Source of the DNA: Copromyces sp. CBS 386.78
Lineage: Eukaryota; Ascomycota; Sordariomycetes; Sordariales; Sordariaceae
Direction of reading: 5' to 3'
DNA length: 30,165 nt
NCBI GenBank assembly: GCA_030685235.1
Contig: MU839307.1
Location: forward strand, 1-30,165
This document shows, one piece after another, positions 1-11,329 of this stretch. Each line of letters begins with the position of its first letter. Positions within the stretch are counted from its first letter, which is position 1. Under the pieces are notes generated by a model, which searched no databases, was not told the origin of the DNA, and was given only the letters and a program-made list of their open reading frames with translations. Both the position numbers and the translations under genes were made by a program.

Positions 1-95
1 AAAAGAAAAAGAAAAAGAAAAAGAAAAAGAAAAAGAAAAAGAAAAAGAAAAAGAAAAAGAAAAAGAAAAAGAAAAAGAAAAAGAAAAAGAAAAAA
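1..95. repeat. AAAAAG hexamer microsatellite
   Basis: A guanine occurs every sixth base from position 5 to position 89, giving about 15 uninterrupted AAAAAG units. The array runs into the window edge, so its true length is unknown. It is followed by about 85 bases of A/T-rich sequence and then by the LINE relic. Simple A-rich tails of this kind often mark the 3' end of a LINE insertion, so it could be the tail of an element lying to the left. That link is inference. Confidence 0.95.
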
Positions 96-180
96 ATAAA
101 CTAAGAAAAAATAAAAAGATAAATAAATATTAAAATAAAAAGAAGAAAATCCGAAAAGCAAAAAAAATAAAAAAAATATA

Positions 181-2330
181 TATATACAATCTCCTAGCTT
201 TGGCAGAATGGTGTTTCACTGCCTCCCTCGGGCATATCCAGCTCCGCCCAAGGGAAGACTATTTTACCTAATAAGTACAGCTTTCTACCTTCTAAAGGAC
301 GATCTACTTCCCCTATACTAATACTAAGGCCCCTCGCTCCCTAATAACGTTATATAATAAATAGTAGAGCCCCCAATTAATAAGGAGTTCCGAGAAGCCT
401 TCTTACGTTATAAATTAAATACTTTGGGACCGGACAATATTACACTAGACTCGTTTAAAGTAGGATAGGAGGCTATCCTCCCGAATATCCGAACTATTAT
501 TATAGCGACTCTTATACTAAGCTCCTTCCTAGCCGCGTTCAAACGGATATAAGTAGTTACGCTATCTAAACTAGGCCGGAACCCATATAATTATAAGGGG
601 TAGAAGCCTATCGCCCTCTTTTTAATTATTAGTAAAGGAATTAAACAGTTTTTTACTAAATATATAATAATTTTCGCTTTAAACGCCGGCCTTATTCCGA
701 AGGATATTACCGGAATTATACTAATATAGTCGGCTACAGACCTAGTAATAATATTCGTTTACAACGCCGAAGGCGTAAACTACTTAGGGTTATATAGGTT
801 TATTATTACTTTTAATATTAATATAACCTTCCCGTCTACCCGGGTCGATAAGTTAAATAAAGTTTTAATAAGTTAGAGATAGCTATTAATCTTTACGGCG
901 CTTATTACCAACTTTTATACTAACCGGAACTTTAATTTCCGCTAGGTACAACGTAGGTTTTAAATTAATAACGGCCTGTTATAGGGATCCCTGTAATCGC
1001 CTATCCTATTCTTCTTCTTTATAGTATCCTTCCCTAAGTAGAATTAAAGTCCCGCCTTTTTTTACGCGGACGATATTATATATTTTATTATCGAATACGA
1101 CGCTACGCAAATAATCTACGCCACTTTGTAACGAATAGCCGACTTATACTAATAGACTATAAATTTTAATTTTAAAGTAGATTATAAAAAGACGGAAACT
1201 TTATATTTCCTACCCTATAATAAGGATATAAAGAAATATTAGCGCAACTTAATAAATATTATAATTAATATTCTAATAGGCTAGGTCCGGCCCTAGAAGG
1301 AGATAAGGTAGTTAAGAGTTTATTTTAATAGGAAATTATCGTTAACTACCTAAATTCGGAAATACGTCCCCGCAGCTATAATTATAATAAGCCTCTTTAT
1401 TAAAATTAATTAAATTTTCTATAGCCTTACGCTTAAGTCGGCTAAGTATTTATTTATTATATACTTCCTCCCTATATTTATATACGGGGTTATAACCTTC
1501 TTTCTAAGGTATAATAAATTAGGGGCGCGGGGATAGCCCGTATTTATTAATATTACTTCGGTATTATACGAATTAGAGATTGCGGCATTTAAATTATTAA
1601 GGAAGATTATACTTATTTAGTATATAATATTTAAGTAAATTCCCTTCTAATTAATTGGAATAGTACTATTGGAAATTATAGGGAGGGAGGCTATAAGAAC
1701 CGCCGTACGGTTATATATGCTCCCCAGGTTATACCCCTTCGTATAGAAATTTAAGAAACTACCCCCCCGAAAGTAATTAAAATTTTATATTTTAGCCGAA
1801 TTATAATTACTACCCGAATAACCGCCGGACGATATCTATTTCCTCTGCCTCCTAGCTCTCCGGAATTAATTAGCGCCGGGGGTAAATACCCCCTACAATT
1901 GTAAAGGGGCGTAGACCTTCCCTTTAAAAGTAGATTTAGAATTCTATTAAATTATATATAAATTTAGGAGCTTGGCGGATTAATTATAATATAAGTATAA
2001 CCTTTACTTTAGGCTCCTATAGAAATACTTAGCGAAGTAGATAGGCGAGCGGACCGGCTATTAGGATTTTTATTCCTATTACTACCGGTTTAATTACCCC
2101 CCTGAAATTTTCCGCTACTACGTTTACGGGGCCCTACGAAAGAAGGGTTATTTCTTCGCCTACCTACTTATTATATATTATAACCCGTAAGCGATATAAA
2201 ATACTTCGGCCACCTTTAATACTAATTACGCCACTTACTTTATACGGGTAAAAGCCTTTAAAGACGAAGGTTATATATATATTTAGGTTAAGGAAGGAAG
2301 AGGATATAGGGGGTTGAGGATAGTTAGAGC
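181..2330 (+). mobile_element. RIP-degraded Tad1-like LINE (reverse transcriptase to C-terminal tail)
   Basis: A single reading frame (codons starting at 1, 4, 7...) can be followed from about 181 to 2190 if TAG and TAA are read through. It shows a GPD-type motif near 440, a stretch like the 'LxKPGK...YRPIAL' block of non-LTR reverse transcriptases (550-630), an SPILF-like block near 1000 and an intact YADD catalytic motif at 1063-1074. About 340 codons later, where Tad1 elements have an RNase H and Cys/His tail, the frame is unusually rich in Tyr (2068-2184), as expected if His and Cys codons became TAC/TAT. Most stops sit where Trp or Gln is expected (TGG or CAA/CAG to TAG/TAA). Only transitions separate it from a coding frame, which is the RIP pattern. 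Any ORF1 and the 5' end lie outside or were lost. It cannot be active. Confidence 0.85.
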
Positions 2331-3527
2331 TGAGATACCGGATTTAAACGACGAACCGCTTCCTTTCGAGGAGGTACGAAGTTTGTTGGGATTGGGGGGC
2401 CTAGAATAAGGGGGTACTCGTACGTACGGAACGAAAATTAGGGTTTTCCAACGTACGGCCAGAGATTGGGATCGTCCTAGCTGATTAATAAGGCTTTTTC
2501 CCGCTTTTATGTACCTCTGCCCGGCCACCGCCGCGGGTACGACTTATTATCTAATATTGGTAGAACTTAGTCGTAAAATACATTCATTCATTCATTCACG
2601 GCGGCCGGGGGACAAGTTGTACAGTACTGCGTATACCTATCAGGGACGAAACTCCAGACCTACCGACAGGCACATATGTATCAAACAAACTCGGGTTTAA
2701 AGACCAGACAGAGAGAAACACACGACTTGTCCAACACGCTCTGCATGGCATCACCTGCCAGTTGCTGTCTCTCCTGTGGATTGTCTGACTACCTCGGAGG
2801 TTGACTTGATTGCATTCAGAAACAGTCCAGGACCTGTCAGCAGCCCCTCTCCCACTCACCACCTTCACTCTCCGATTTGACGGATCGCTTCCCGGCTTTA
2901 CACACAACATGTCCCTCATCGAGACGAGAGCTTAGGCTCCAGGGGTGACAAATGGCGCACCTCCTTCATGGTACCGAGCGTGTCATTCATTGAGACGAGA
3001 TTCTGCACAATTGCGCCGAACCGGAACAGTCTCTCTTTTTCAACAATCCGAACGTTACATGGGAAAAGCCCAACCAACACATTGGCAAGGCCGCGATGCC
3101 TCATGACAACAAAATTCAACAGATGGAAGCTTCTCACAATTTCCTCAAATCGTCTTGCTCCAAATGCCAAGAACGATCCATTCAGCTGTCGGGCATAGTG
3201 ACGACACCGAGCAGAAAGTCACTGCCAGGGCAGCAAGGGAGACCACTGCAAAAGCCCATGACCAGAGAGGGGGTCATTCAGGCTGTGAGCAGCCCCTGCA
3301 ACCACGCTGCAGCAGTGCCCGTTGGTGGATGAGCTCCACTTGCTGTCAGCTTGAACAAAGTCACAAAGTACCTAGGGTTATGTAGTCTCAACCTCATGCG
3401 ACGCTATTCCGACCGGAGTCAAAGACAACCAATCGATCCAGCACGACTTTTTATTAGCGATTAACCCTATTAAACCCTAACCCATCCTTCTATAGTCTAT
3501 GTTTGTACCTCTCCTCGCCTCTTCACT
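2331..3527. other. Transition from RIP block to gene island; no confident gene
   Basis: Base composition returns to normal between about 2330 and 2500. The stretch holds a small ATTC tandem repeat at about 2581-2599 and one unrecognised minus-strand open segment (entered separately). The 3' flank of the P450 gene is at its right end. No tRNA, transposon terminus or conserved domain was recognised. Confidence 0.5.
2916..3190 (-). other. Unrecognised open segment, possible gene fragment
   Basis: The minus strand is open for about 90 codons with protein-like composition (FEEIVRSF, LLNFVVMRHR, LFRFGAIVQNLV). It has no ATG at the beginning; the frame is closed upstream by a TGA near 3210 and ends at 2916. 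I recognise no family and found no splice sites that extend it convincingly. It could be the remnant of a decayed gene at the border of the repeat block, or chance. No function is proposed. Confidence 0.2.
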
Positions 3528-5286
3528 CTAAAACTTCCTCGGCGTCAGATACACGTTAAGCGCATCCTTGTCCCAAAAGTTCCAGATCTTCTGCTTCTTC
3601 ATCCAGTCGACACTGTCCTCGGCAAGCTTCAAGTCAAAGTTCCAGAGCAGACGAGCCAGGATGATGCGCATCTCGAGGTACGCCAGGCTAAAGAGAGAGA
3701 GAAGAAAAAAGAGGCACAGATCAGCATCTTTTGGTCATGTCAAACGTCTAAAGAGATGGGAGGAAGAGACTCACTTCTTGCCAAGGCAGTTGCGGGCTCC
3801 AACATGGAATGGTTGGAATGCCTCCTTGTGGTCGTTCTCGAACGCCGGGTCGTTGAGCCAGCGTTCCGGGTGGAAGGTGAACGGGTCCTTGAAGTGTTTT
3901 TCGTTGTGGTACATGGCCCATTGGTGGATGGCGACAACGCTCTGCATATCATTGTCAGCTTGGTTCCGTCACCTCAACCTCTTTGGACTCTCGCGAGACA
4001 TCGACTTACGTCTTCTGGAATAAAGTGGCCCGCAATGCTGGCTCCCCCCTTGGGCACCACACGTGGCAAGCCTGTCGGGACAGGGGGGTACATGCGCAGA
4101 GCCTCATCCAAGCAGGCCAACAGGTACGGCAGAACGCTGACGCTGGTATAGTCGATCTCGTCCTCCGAGTTGAAAGAGCTTCGGATCTCCTCGGTCAGTT
4201 TCTTGAGAGCAACCGGACTTGTCGCCAACAGGAATGTAGCGCCCGCCAGCAGGGTCGCCGTCGTCTCTGATCCGCCGATGATGAGAATGGCGCTGTTCGC
4301 TTGCAGCTTGTCGAGCGTGAGCCCCCACTCATCCTTGCGCTTCAGTAAACCTTGGACGAGATCCGCCCGGTCCTGACCCATTTCCATACGCCTGCGCAAC
4401 TTGTCCTTGGCGTTCTCCGTGTGCTTTTCGTGCTCCTCCATGAGACGCTTGGGGGCAAGCGCAAGCATGAGCTTCGTCAGGGGCGGGTAATGCGACATGA
4501 CCTGGAAAATTGTGCCAGCACTAGCCATCTTGAACAGGTTCTTCACCCAGGGGTGGTATTCGGACTTTTCAAGACATCCAAAACTGTTTCGCCGTTAGTT
4601 GCTGACTGCTAAACGTAGGACGAGGGGATCGTACCCTTCACCAAAAGCCAAATCGCCAATAACATCAAAGGTGGTAAAGTTGTACCAGGCCGCGATGTCC
4701 ACCACCTTCTTGCCATTGTCGCCGTGCTCTCCGAGCCTCTGCATCAACAAGTCGATATATCCGTTGATGAGCGGTTGTTGATCACGCATGCTGCGGTCGC
4801 TGAACCCGTGGGCCATGGTCCGTCTCAACATGGCATGCTCCTCGCGCTCAGCGTTGACGATATCCGTTGGTACACCCTCGACGGGGCGGTAAAACTTGTC
4901 CCACTTCTCAAAGTCGCCGCCGGGACCAGTCCGGTGGCCCATGATGTCCTTCCATGCCTGTGGGTTGGCGAAAGCCAGCTCGTTCGGGGCCACGCGCACA
5001 ACATCGCCGTACGTTTTGTGCAATTCCAGCAAGTCAAAGGACAAAGTACCTTTCAGCAACCGTTGACAGTATCCTAGCCGTGTTGCGCGCATCAACAGCG
5101 GGCCAGGATACTTTGCCAAAGGGTGGAAATAAAGGTTATAAATTGCGTATCCGAATACGTAAAGAAAAGCCTGGACTCTGTGTCAGTGATTGGTTCCTCG
5201 TTCAGATCAATTCAGAACGAGCTATAACGTACCGAGGCGATAGCCAGGGCCACCAGGTTCCCGAAACCCAAGCTTAGGAGCGCCAT
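3528..5286 (-). CDS. Cytochrome P450 monooxygenase (CYP65/isotrichodermin C-15 hydroxylase-like)
   Basis: Five exons: 5286-5233, 5170-4635, 4583-4010, 3941-3775 and 3687-3528, giving 496 residues, normal for a microsomal P450. All four introns (51-87 nt) have GT-AG ends and keep phase. The product starts with a hydrophobic ER anchor (residues 1-35) followed by the YNLYFHPLAKYPGP linker and Pro-rich hinge. It has the I-helix motif GGSETT (about 300-305), the ExxR motif (E357, R360), a PERW segment and the heme loop FHVGARNCLG (433-442) with the thiolate Cys440. Every diagnostic element is intact. The overall sequence resembles fungal P450s annotated as isotrichodermin C-15 hydroxylase-like, a broad group acting in secondary metabolism. 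The substrate cannot be read from sequence. No biosynthetic core enzyme lies beside it, though a broken TRI14-like gene sits 18 kb away. Confidence 0.93.
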
Positions 5287-6787
5287 CGTTGCTGGCGATC
5301 TATGTTGGAGTCGGCAAGGGTAACTAAGTCTTCACGATCCATCGTCTGGTTCAAACACCGTCCGAAAAAAGGTGAAGAAGACTGGCTTACCCACCATCTT
5401 AAAAACGACCAGTCCCCCTTTCCTCGAATTCGCATTTTTTGCCCAGACAAAAAGCGATAGATTGTTCCTGAATACCCACTGCCCAATGAGGCAAAGGACC
5501 GTGACGATCCGGCAGGTACGAGTACGAACGCAGCCATTAGTACACTACAATGCGGATTGCGGAGACCACCAATTCGGCACAACAAGAGATGAATTTCCCG
5601 GTTCAGGGGGTAACATACCTGTTGGCACCAAGCACTACATACCAAATGCGAAATAAGGTCCGAGTCGAAACCCCGAGTTATGTTTACACAGCATCGGTAA
5701 GGCTACTTACTACTGTACTAGCTTAGCACCAAGCAATTGTCGCTATTTCTGGTTTCCCGCTTCGTCGGTATTGAGATTTTGTGATATCCATGGCGGCGAA
5801 CTCTGTCAAAACACAAACCGCGGTCCGGGCCCCCGGCGGCCAGCGGCCCGTGCCGGGATGGTGGATTACGGAAAGTGGGAGACTCGGAGGCGTGACAACT
5901 ACCGGCCATGTCGTCGTTCAGGTTCTAATGCTCGAAGACGATGCAGGTTGAGCGGGAAAAAAAAGGCCAACTACCTCGACTCGACACGTGCGCTCTTGGA
6001 ATCCTCGTCGCTTCAGTTAGTTGCTATACCTAGTTGATTTGGAACACATATCACAGAATCCGAAAACGAGGAAGTGGGGCTGCTTTGCTCTGCAACTTCC
6101 CGTACTGGAAACCTCACTCCGAGGCGTTGGGAACTTTGTAATAAGTAGGTACAGACAGGAAGGAAGGAATAGAAGGATGCCGGAGGACGGGATTGAGAAG
6201 GAATGAAGATTCAGGCCCAAATACTGAAAGTCGAAGCTGATGTGTCATGGTCTTGTCGGTATTTGTACAATCTGATGCTGGTTTGTTTGTCAGCTCAGTA
6301 CGCCTGGTCTACTGGACGAGATCTCTCCTAAATGGTTATGAACTCCTTATAAGCATAGAATGAATGGCTGTATACGGTTTCAAAGGGCATTACCAAATAT
6401 CAATATGGCAAATCAAACTTCCAAAACAGCATATGGAAGGTAATATACCTACGCCTTGGTAATTGAACAAAACGCATCACTTGGATATAAAAACGCCTGG
6501 GAAAGTCGGGCAGAGGTCTCAGGCTAACAAACAATCCAGCATCGGACTGTATAAGTACGAGCGCCCGGTTTAGGCAAGAAGTACCTAGGTATCTATAAGG
6601 ATGGGTGTTAATCATGATCCATTCATGCAGGCATGCGCTGTTTGGACCCACATGCCAAGAAGTGTCCCTCTCGATCCTTGGACTGATAAAAACTCGCGAG
6701 GCTCTGGTTTCAATCACTTGTAGTAAATCAACAACGAGACGACATCAACCACGCTGCTCCTATTCTAGACTCTCGGAATAATTGGCG
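5287..6787. other. Divergent intergenic region between P450 and the Pol beta-barrel gene
   Basis: This 1.5 kb stretch separates two genes transcribed away from each other, so it should hold both promoters. Open frames here are short and mutually incompatible, and none shows a recognisable domain. No repeat, tRNA or clear TATA element was found. It is long for such a gap in a compact fungal island, so a decayed gene is possible but not visible. Confidence 0.5.
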
Positions 6788-9261
6788 ATGAGTTTTCGCA
6801 CTCCAGGGACTGCTTCGTTTCGCCCTAGCTCCCGGTCTGGGAATAGGAGCGAAAACGAGAACGGCGAGGGAAGAGCCAAGGGGGAAGGCGCTGGAGAGGA
6901 CAAGAGGAAGGAGCATTCGAAGCGCCTGCGCTCAGATTGGCTGGTATCCTACGAGTCCAACTTCTCGTAAGTTTCAGGGAATACTATGACAATGAAAATA
7001 GACGCATTCACGTACGCACAACGCAGCTTTGAACGTGGGCTAATTCCTCATCCAGAGTCGCCAAAGACCGTGAATGGTTCACCTCCTACGCAGCCTTTGA
7101 CTCATACGTGCTGGACCACAAGGGTGTCCTCATGGAAGTCCTCGGCATCGGCAGCGTCACCCTCCCTGTCAAGCGCAGCACCAGCAACTCTTTCGACGAC
7201 GAGGATCCGACACAGAGCACCGGTGAAGTCACGCTTCAACAAGTTCTCCATGTTCCCAAAGCGGTTTGCAACATGGTCTCTAGGCATGACAAGGCTCTGG
7301 GACGCCAGGAGCTGTGGACGTTGCCCGACGAGCAAAATCCTTCTAAAAGGGGCGTCTTTCAACATCAACACAAGCAGAGGTCGATATCAAATATACCAGA
7401 TGCAGGTCCCGACGCAGACGCGGACGTATGCGTCTACATACTTCCGCATAGTGGCTCTCTTTGCTTCCTTGACTTGCATCTGGATAGCCCACCGACGGGT
7501 TATGCACTGGCGCCCTCATCTTTCACGGCATACACCGATGGGCATGGCAATGGATCGCCGAAGGTGATGATAGACACGTGCAGCGGCGACCTGATCCCGC
7601 TTACTTGGCCTGACCACCAAAGAGAGAGATGGCAAAGGAAGATGGAAACTGGCGACGACGACTCGTGTGCTTGCATGGCGGCAAATGCCACAGCCACAGC
7701 CACTGCTTCTGGACCAAGAATCAAGAACTCCGAGCTGGTGAAAAAGCTCATGGATCAAAGGGCGGGTCTCATCAGTCAGCTGAGAAGGCTGGATGAGCTC
7801 ATTGATGAGGTGCAAGGTGTGACTCCAGCCGCAGCGGCAACGGCGACTGTTAACAATTCCGACGCTACACGGACTTCGACGAGCACTGCTGCCTCGCTTT
7901 CACGCGTGACGCTATCGGTGGCAACGGCGAGTCTGAAGATTTCGGACACGACACCTGTCTCTACGGGCACTCCTTCGGTTTCAAAGGTGGTAGATCACTC
8001 AGAGGTCTTCCATGGAGGGGAAGATACCACCCAAAAACCTGATTTGGTTCGCACAACGGTGGATGAAGAGGCAGAGCCAGAGCCAGAGGCTATGGCAGAG
8101 GTAGATGCCATGGAGTGGGAAGAAACCCAGGCAGAGGCGGAGGCCATGGAGTGCGAAGAGTCCACGACAGAGACAGAGCCCATGGCAGAGGTAGAAGCAA
8201 TGGAGGTGGCAAAGGAAGAGGTTATAAAAGAGGAAATGGTGGAAGAAGACACAAAGGCAGAGGACGAGGAAGAGGTAAAGAAAGAGGAAACGGTAGAAGA
8301 AGAAGAAGAAGATGAGGCCCAGGGGGAGACCCAGTCAGAGGAAGAGCCAGGAGGAGAGCGAGAGGAAGAGGCTATGATGAAGGAAGATGCAAAAGCAGAG
8401 GAAGAGGTTATGGCAAAGGAAGAGGAAGAGACCAAGAAAGAGGAGAAGATAAAAGAAGAGGAAGAGGTGAGGAAAGAGGCACAGGAAGAGAAAGAAGAAG
8501 AGAAAGAGGAACAGGTAGAGCCGGAGCCGGAGACCAAGACAGAGGAGGAGAGAGATCAAAAAGCTGCGTACCATTGGACTTCTGCAGACGCAGCAGAATC
8601 CACACAACGACCTCCACCACCCAGAGTTGAGCACGATACAACTCCTGCAGAGACAGCAGAGACCAAGAAAAAATGGGTTCCACTTTCGACCATTTCCTTC
8701 AGAATTCATTGCGACCCGGATAGGGGTAAATACAGCAGCACGTTTACCGTGGATGTATCGGGAGAATACGATGGCAAAATGTGGTCATATGACAGAGTCA
8801 AGAAGAATAGACTGTCGGACGATGAGAAAGCATGGCTCAAGGCCATCTCCAGGTACTACAAGCCACACTTCTCACAGTTCTTCGAAAGTCTTGGGTATGC
8901 CCCCGACACGGATACATGGAACCCGGAGACGGGAGGAGGCAAGGACCGAGCAAATGCACGTACGCTAGTGAAATGGCTCAGGGCGCACGCTCGTCCTCCG
9001 CTTTCTTACGGCGGAGAGGTCATGGTTGATCTCGATGCAGGCGTCCCAAACGATCACGGCTTGGCAGCGGCAAAGGAGAGACTCAGGGCACTGAGGATAG
9101 CAGGCCGGGAGCGAAGTCCTGAAGCGAGAGAAGAGCAAATTTTCATTCAAAAGACGACACTGTACCTGAGAATGGTGGGGATCGACTATAGCATCCTGAG
9201 CTACACAGATATCCCTGACGCACCTTGCTGGAGCTGTCAAGACATCTTTGGCGAGTATTGA
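6788..9261 (+). CDS. Domesticated Copia-type Pol beta-barrel (Pol_BBD) protein with Glu/Lys-rich central region
   Basis: Two exons, 6788-6966 and 7056-9261, with an 89-nt GT-AG intron in phase 2, give 794 residues. The ATG at 6788 is the first after an in-frame TAA at 6779. Residues about 50-150 match the beta-barrel/retropepsin-like segment of Copia Pol: a DWL start, AKDREWF, FDSYVLD, VLGIGSVTLP and LQQVLHVPKAVCNMVS, in the right order. The strand that carries DSGA in active Copia proteases reads VSYESNF here, so the catalytic aspartate is gone. A linker with alanine/threonine tracts follows, then about 170 residues dominated by Glu and Lys (about 388-560). A 195-residue C-terminal region (from about 600) has charged and aromatic motifs (DEKAWLK, YYKPHFSQFF) unknown to me by name. 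Many Sordariomycete genomes carry single-copy genes of this kind with no assigned role. There is no RT or integrase nearby and composition is host-like, so it looks domesticated. Confidence 0.75.
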
Positions 9262-9496
9262 TGTTGCTCACAACGGTTGAAGATCAACTTGGGCGCCAGG
9301 AACGGACTATAGAAAAGGGGAGGTGAGTTTTTGAGGACGAGAAAGCAAGAGTGTATGACGTTAATGTTGCAAGGGAATCGTTGGAACATTGTTAAACAAA
9401 AGATAACCATCTTGTTCGCTTGCATGAGGAAGACGCAACACAGGCTACACACCTCTATAAAGTTAACACAACTACAAGCGTCGGATGTGCCCATGG

Positions 9497-11247
9497 TTAT
9501 ACTCTAATCATCCCGTTGTGAAGTCTCCATACCCAGGCCCCCAGAACGATGGCCACAACGATGAAAGAGAACACATTGGCCCCGCCAAATATGACGGAGT
9601 AAAATGTCCAAGCCTGTTCTTCCTTGAACTTCATGACAGTAACCACTATGGCCCATGGCAATGACCAAAGCAAGTTCGACCACAATGACTGGTAGAGAAA
9701 CCAGCGAGGAACAGTTGCCAAAAGGATGGACGATAGCTGATAGTTGAGGGCGTAGAAGATGTAGCACCAGTCGATGTTCTGTCAAACGTCAGTCAGGATT
9801 TGGTTTCCCAAAGAGGAGCCTCATATGCTACACTCACCTGCCACATCTTCTTCGTGATGTCAGCGACCCGTTCCGAGTTTGAAATGTAGAACGCGAACTC
9901 CTTCATTCCCCACAAAGAGAGGAAGATACAGATAGGAATCTCAACGGCCAGAGACACAAGAGCCGAGTTGATCGCCGGACGGCTGATTCCTATACAGTCC
10001 AAGCCGTTAGCAAGCGGTTCAATCCACAGGATGCAAGGGACACTCACTCTTGATTTCTTTCCAACTCGCAGCAGGCTTGGACACTCCCTCCTTATTCTTT
10101 TTCCAGACTCCCCATTGATGTCCAACGAACGTCAAAGCCGACGTCTCCAAGGCCTGCACCGGAACCATCACAAGTCCCCACCTAATCGTGTTAAACACTC
10201 CCCAGGCCGTCGCATAGTCTGCTCCCAGGCCAATGATCCTATTCACCAACCACAAGTAGATCGCATTTCGCACCGCCGACTCCGAAAACGTATAAACCGC
10301 CTCTCTTGCCATCAACCAAAATCCTGCCGTCCACCACCAAACAACCCTCCCCAACCCTTCACCATCCACACGCTCCTGTTTCCTCACCTTCCTCCTAGCA
10401 ACCCAAACGAAATACCCCAACCCCACCGCCGCACTCGTCACATCACACGCCAACCTAATCCCGGCCTGCGCCATCACCGTCGGCTTAACACCACCCACAT
10501 GGAACCACGAAAGAAACAGCATATCCAACACAATATTCACCGCAAACCCCACCGAGCTCACCACCAGCGGCACATCCGGCCAATCCATCGCCCTCGTACA
10601 ACTCGCCACGGCCATCTGCACCGCGCTCGTCAGCGCCACCGCCGCCGATAGGCGGACATAGCTCAGACTCTTCTCCCTGACTTCGGGCGGGACAAACCCG
10701 GCCGCGAAGGACTCGGCGGCGGCGATGAAGATGACTGTCATGAGCAAGCCCATGACGCTTTGGAAGATGATCAGAGTGTAGGAGAGGGAGAGGCGCGTAG
10801 AGAGGGAGTAAGAGGCCGAGTTGCCGATGATTAGCCATGCGATTCGCGGGAGGCCTTCGTTGAGCACTTCGGCGATGATGGAGATGTAGGTGTAGACGTC
10901 GGTGAGGACGACGGAGGAGGAGTCGATCTGGGCGATCCAGAGTTTTGAAAGGGTCTGGTAGAGGGCCGGGAGGAGGAAGGCGAGGAGGTTGTAGGTTAGG
11001 GAACCCCAGTAGCTGGAAAAGCGGGAGTATTAGACATAGTCGGTGGACGCCGTGGGAAGGAGGGGTGGATTTAGGATGGGGTAACTTGCGTGTTTCGACT
11101 GGGTATGATCTTGCGAAGCCCGGCTTTGGGTGCTGGGTGAGTTGGTGGTTCATCGTCGGAATGGCCGTGAGCATGGAAGACTGATGATTCGCCTGGCGAG
11201 ATGGGCGAGGTAGTCTCGTTTTCTACCGGATCTTTTGACGCCAACAT
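9497..11247 (-). CDS. MATE-like multidrug/toxin extrusion family membrane protein
   Basis: Four exons: 11247-11090, 11012-10048, 9989-9838 and 9778-9497, giving 518 residues. Exon phases agree (2, 1, 0). The first intron is GC-AG: its donor reads GCAAGT at 11089-11084, and no GT donor there keeps the frame. The N-terminal 55 residues are hydrophilic (cytosolic). About a dozen hydrophobic segments follow, with loop residues typical of MATE exporters, notably the block GADYATAWGVFNTIRWG followed by VPVQALETSALTFVGHQWG. MATE proteins couple export of organic cations or metabolites to H+ or Na+ gradients. An in-frame ATG at 11283 would add 12 residues but lies too close to the TATA element to be the likely start. 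Convergent with the gene ending at 9261. Family assignment is from pattern memory and less certain than the gene structure. Confidence 0.7.
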
Positions 11248-11321
11248 TCTGTATCGAGTGTTTCGGTCTGTCACTCGCCACATACTGCGCACTGGTACGG
11301 GAGGCAGTCGTGTCTTGATCC

Positions 11322-11329
11322 CTTTTATA
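11322..11329 (-). promoter_or_regulatory. TATA element for the MATE-like gene
   Basis: The minus strand reads TATAAAAG here, a consensus match to a fungal TATA box, in the context gatataaaaggg. It lies about 80 nt upstream of the ATG chosen at 11247. The spacing would put the transcript start near 11290, leaving the ATG at 11283 with almost no leader; this is why the downstream ATG was preferred. Confidence 0.6.

Noticed and set aside
3461..3483. CCCTAA-like repeats, also TTAGGG-like bits at about 11600 and 24317.
   Set aside because: Only one or two degenerate units each; not a telomeric or interstitial array.
7995..8537. A 180-codon Ser-rich frame on the minus strand.
   Set aside because: Antisense image of the Glu/Lys-rich region of the Pol beta-barrel gene; no start context or domain.
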